Shown in pieces: positions 61,017 through 64,000 of a stretch of 64,000 nt of DNA. How positions within the stretch are numbered: the first letter of the stretch is position 1; every line of letters starts with the position of its first letter. The notes beneath the pieces were generated by a model that worked only from the letters and a program-made list of their open reading frames with translations, had not been told where the DNA came from and made no database searches. Source of the DNA: Treponema sp. (lineage in GTDB: Bacteria; Spirochaetota; Spirochaetia; Treponematales; Treponemataceae). The stretch is taken from NCBI GenBank assembly GCA_017940005.1, contig JAGAZO010000004.1, positions 62,001-126,000 on the forward strand. Direction: 5' to 3'. The translations under genes were made by a program, and so were the position numbers.

Positions 61017-63020
61017 TCACTTCACGCTCATCATTAAGCTGTCAACAGATTTTCCCGGAGGAATCATCGGCAGCACCATTTCGTCAGTGTCAATCACCGC
61101 ATCTATGACAGCCGCTTTGCCAGAGGCAAGCGCAGCGTCAAATGCCTGTACAAACGCATCTTTGCTTTTGGCGCGAAAACCTGCAATGCCGTATGATTCT
61201 GCAAGCTTTACAAAATCGGGAGCAAAATCAAGCGTCGTGTGGCTGTAGTTTTTGTCGTAAAAAATCGTCTGCCACTGGCGCACCATGCCGAGCGTACCGT
61301 TGTTCAGCACAACAATTATTATTGGCAAATTGTAATGAGCAATCGTTGCAAGCTCGTTGCAGTTCATCATAAACGAACCGTCGCCCGCAAAATTCACCAC
61401 ACGAGTACTCGGATGCGCAATCTGTGCGCCAATGGCAGCCCCCATGCCAAATCCCATTGTGCCAAGTCCACCCGATGTAATAAACGTGCGCGGCTTTTCA
61501 AACTCGTAAAACTGTGCTGCCCACATTTGATGCTGCCCAACTTCAGTCGCAACGATTGCATTCTCGCCTATTTTGTGTTGCACATGCTCGAACAAAAACT
61601 GTGGCGCAAGTTCTTCTTCGGCATGAGCTACGCGCGGCACATCTTTTTTCCATTCATCAATGAGCGCGTTCCATTTGCCTGCCGCGCGTTCGTGCACAAG
61701 CGGCATAAGGCGCGCAAGCACATCTTTGCTATTTCCTACGAGCGAACCAAACGTGCAAATATTTTTGTTTATTTCAGACGGGTCAATGTCTATGTGAATA
61801 ACTTTTGATTTTTTTGCAAAGCGCGCCGTGTTTCCTGTAATCCTATCGCTGAACCGTGTGCCAACGGCAAGCAGCAAGTCGCTCTTTTCAACAGCCATGT
61901 TCGCCGCTTTTGTGCCGTGCATGCCGACTAATCCACAAAAAAGCGCGTGGCTGTTCGGAAATGCAGATTTTCCCATGAGCGTCGCCACAACGGGAATACT
62001 CGCTTTGCACGCAAGCGCTTTGAGCACATCTGATGCTTCAGAGACAATCACACCGCCACCGCAAATAATGACAGGATGCTGCGCCTCGTTTATGCGGCGC
62101 GCCACTTTTACAATGTGTGCCTCTTTTGGTACAGGCGTTTTTATTGTACGGCGGAGTGACTTCGCTTTGAGAAATCTTTGTACATTGAACAAGTCTTTCG
62201 CTTTGAAAGCACCACGTAAAAAATGCACGCCGCCATCGCCCATCACTTCTTTTCCAACACGTAATCTGTTTGTCGCTCTACGCGTATATGCTTCCGGTGC
62301 ACAATATTCGCACATAGCGCTCGTCACATCTTTTGGTATGTCGATGAGCACCGGTCCCGGTCTTCCACTCTTTGCAATAAAAAACGCCGCACGGATTGTA
62401 TCTGCAAGATTTTCTACATCGCGCACAATATAGGTGCACTTTGTCACAGACCGCGTTATTCCCGTGATGTTCACTTCTTGAAAACTGTCTTTGCCAAGCT
62501 GCGCACGGGAAACGTTGCACGTAATCGCAACAACGGGAACAGAATCCATGTATGCTGTTGCAAGCCCCGTCACAATATTTGTCGCACCAGGCCCGCTTGT
62601 TGTCATAACAACGCCCACTTTTCCTGTGGAGCGCGCATAGCCGTCTGCCGCATGAGATGCGCCCTGCTCGTGGGCTGTGAGCACGTGACGCATCCTGCCT
62701 GCATTTTTATACAACTCGTCGTAAATATGCAAAATTGCGCCGCCCGGATAGCCAAACACCGTATCGACGCCTTGCTCTAAAAGACATTCTATGACAATAC
62801 GCGCGCCTGTACACTTCATTGCTGCAACGTTTGGGAAAGCTATTTTCGTAGAGGACGTATCGTCCACAGGTGATTTTTTTATTTTTTTTGGAGCAAGCGG
62901 CATTGGCAAGCCGCGCTTTTGCGGCTTGCTCACGCGCGGTACATCGCCTGCTTTTTTCTGTACCGCAGGCTTGCACTCGGCTCCGCCGACCGCGCCAGCG
63001 CGGGCTATGCTGTTTCCCAT
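61017..63020 (-). CDS. ilvB: Acetolactate synthase large subunit
   Basis: A 667-residue ThDP enzyme making acetolactate or acetohydroxybutyrate for branched-chain amino acids. The core begins near residue 68 (MKCTGARIVIECLLEQGVDT) and has the catalytic Glu in TAHEQGASHAADGYA, and the ThDP motif GDGSFMMNCNE to VVLNNGT. A basic N-terminal extension of about 65 residues rich in Lys, Pro and Ala precedes it and is unusual. AGGAG lies 10 nt before ATG 63020; no SD precedes the core start. No ilvN regulatory subunit gene is seen. It lies 87 bp after ilvD. Confidence 0.93.
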   Translation of the reverse strand: MGNSIARAGAVGGAECKPAVQKKAGDVPRVSKPQKRGLPMPLAPKKIKKSPVDDTSSTKIAFPNVAAMKCTGARIVIECLLEQGVDTVFGYPGGAILHIYDELYKNAGRMRHVLTAHEQGASHAADGYARSTGKVGVVMTTSGPGATNIVTGLATAYMDSVPVVAITCNVSRAQLGKDSFQEVNITGITRSVTKCTYIVRDVENLADTIRAAFFIAKSGRPGPVLIDIPKDVTSAMCEYCAPEAYTRRATNRLRVGKEVMGDGGVHFLRGAFKAKDLFNVQRFLKAKSLRRTIKTPVPKEAHIVKVARRINEAQHPVIICGGGVIVSEASDVLKALACKASIPVVATLMGKSAFPNSHALFCGLVGMHGTKAANMAVEKSDLLLAVGTRFSDRITGNTARFAKKSKVIHIDIDPSEINKNICTFGSLVGNSKDVLARLMPLVHERAAGKWNALIDEWKKDVPRVAHAEEELAPQFLFEHVQHKIGENAIVATEVGQHQMWAAQFYEFEKPRTFITSGGLGTMGFGMGAAIGAQIAHPSTRVVNFAGDGSFMMNCNELATIAHYNLPIIIVVLNNGTLGMVRQWQTIFYDKNYSHTTLDFAPDFVKLAESYGIAGFRAKSKDAFVQAFDAALASGKAAVIDAVIDTDEMVLPMIPPGKSVDSLMMSVK

Positions 63021-63106
63021 CTTTAGCAATCTCCTAACAAACCATTACGGCAATGATTGTGCCTTTTCAAAACGCCCTCGCTGCATTGCCGACACGAATA
63101 GCATTT

Positions 63107-64000
63107 TCAGCTCACTATTGCGCCCTTATCTGCGCTTGAAACAAGTTTTGCATACCGAGCAAGGTATCCACTCGTCACTTTTGGTGCAGGCGCGTTCCAT
63201 GCGGCGCGTCGCTTGGCAAGCTCTGCATCGCTTACTTCGAGCGTAATCGTGTATGCATTTATGTCGAGCGTGATTTTGTCGCCATCTTGTACGAGCGCAA
63301 TAGGTCCGCCAACTGCCGCTTCAGGCGAACAGTGGCCAAGCGACGCGCCTCTCGTTGCACCGGAAAATCTTCCGTCCGTTATAAGCGCAACGTCTTTGTC
63401 CAATCCTTGCCCCGCAAGCGCGGCAGTGACTGCAAGCATCTCGCGCATGCCAGGACCTCCGCTCGGTCCCTCATAGCGGATTACCACAAAATCGCCCGGT
63501 TTAATCTCACGTTTTTGCACAGCCGCCATTGCGTCTTCTTCATCATCGAACACGCGCGCGCTTCCTGTATGCTTCATAAGCTCTTTTGCGCACGCGCTTC
63601 GTTTTACCACTGTTCCGTCTGGCGCAAGATTGCCAAACAAAATCGCAATGCCGCCGTTGTCAGAATATGGGTTTTCTATAGGGCGAATAACGTCAGTATT
63701 TCTGTTTGCCGCGTTTTCAATATTTTGCGCAATCGTTTTTCCCGTCACGGTAATCAAACTCGTATCAATGCAATTTTTTTTCGCAAGCTCTGCGAGCACT
63801 GCCTGCACACCACCTGCATCGTCAAGCTCGTCCATGAATGTGCTCCCCGCAGGAGCCAAGTGACAAAGGTTCGGCGTCTTTTCGCTTATTTCGTTTATGG
63901 TGCGCAAGTCGAGCGCAATGCCCGCTTCGTGCGCAATCGCGGGCACGTGCAGCACTGTATTGCTCGAACAGCCGAGCGCCATGTCCGCGGCAAGCGCATT
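63107..64000 (-). CDS. ilvD: Dihydroxy-acid dehydratase, 3' part
   Basis: The last 297 codons of an iron-sulfur dehydratase that turns dihydroxy acids into 2-oxo acids in valine and isoleucine synthesis; the 5' part lies beyond the right edge, because the frame stays open to base 64000 with [19 protein letters not shown]. Typical blocks are [59 protein letters not shown]. In the N-terminal conserved block Cys replaces the usual Gly in GGSTNTVLH. It is co-oriented with ilvB (87 bp) and probably in the same operon. Confidence 0.95.
   Translation of the reverse strand, partial: NALAADMALGCSSNTVLHVPAIAHEAGIALDLRTINEISEKTPNLCHLAPAGSTFMDELDDAGGVQAVLAELAKKNCIDTSLITVTGKTIAQNIENAANRNTDVIRPIENPYSDNGGIAILFGNLAPDGTVVKRSACAKELMKHTGSARVFDDEEDAMAAVQKREIKPGDFVVIRYEGPSGGPGMREMLAVTAALAGQGLDKDVALITDGRFSGATRGASLGHCSPEAAVGGPIALVQDGDKITLDINAYTITLEVSDAELAKRRAAWNAPAPKVTSGYLARYAKLVSSADKGAIVS

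Noticed and set aside
1-64000. CRISPR array, prophage or complete insertion sequence
   Set aside because: No regularly spaced repeats, no phage structural genes and no transposase or integrase gene were found in the window.

Overview
The window looks like a chromosomal segment of a treponeme-like spirochaete. The main signs are spirochaete-style lipoboxes with Ser or Ala before the lipidated Cys, a DUF5312-type protein known mainly from spirochaetes, a large ankyrin-repeat lipoprotein, a TrpR regulator next to a TrpB2-type orphan tryptophan synthase beta chain, a rubredoxin-first (reverse) rubrerythrin, a DtxR-type metal regulator and many secreted scavenging proteins. The genus is an inference from gene content only.

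Layout. 1-2.1 kb: a VapBC toxin-antitoxin pair, a YbaK-type deacylase and a YigZ/IMPACT protein. 2.2-5.7 kb: a nitroreductase, a SPOR-domain membrane protein and a predicted outer-membrane protein. 5.8-12.7 kb: two lipoprotein serine hydrolases (type-B carboxylesterase, subtype-B tannase), an Mbeg1-like hydrolase, a Bax-inhibitor-1 homologue and a uracil permease. 12.7-16.8 kb: the rubrerythrin under a near-perfect Per box, a PerR-like Fur protein and the ankyrin lipoprotein. 16.8-19.1 kb: trpR and trpB2, each with a palindrome over its promoter. 19.3-26.2 kb: an oligopeptide ABC transporter in which permease OppC and ATPase OppD are fused.

26.3-39.7 kb is the most striking part: seven same-strand genes for exported proteins (ExeM-like nuclease, DUF5018/lamin-tail/OB-fold lipoprotein, beta-barrel, 5'-nucleotidase, chitobiase-domain/OB-fold lipoprotein and two DRGH nucleases), flanked by a strong promoter and a strong terminator. 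Together they could cut extracellular DNA to nucleotides and dephosphorylate them for uptake. Three of the genes carry runs of 7-8 G on the coding strand.

39.9-42.9 kb holds argS, tRNA-Gln and tRNA-Glu, a repeat- and hairpin-rich stretch and an ABC-ATPase remnant. 42.9-52.8 kb holds a small lipoprotein, DUF5312, a YfiH-type oxidase, a seven-helix membrane protein resembling transmembrane terpene cyclases, rsgA, mutS2, argR and pgi. 53.1-57.0 kb is an amino-acid ABC transporter downstream of argH. 57.0-58.8 kb is an exported protein whose last 66 bp are duplicated around a two-gene HigB-like toxin-antitoxin module. 58.8-64 kb holds cstA, a DtxR/MntR-type regulator, ilvB and the 3' part of ilvD, which runs off the right edge.

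A recurring feature is a -10 box only 5-8 bp before the ATG of promoter-proximal genes (trpR, oppA, the ExeM-like gene, argH, argS, the HigB-like toxin and others), with no Shine-Dalgarno sequence. This suggests many leaderless mRNAs, while genes inside operons mostly have clear GGAGG-type sites.
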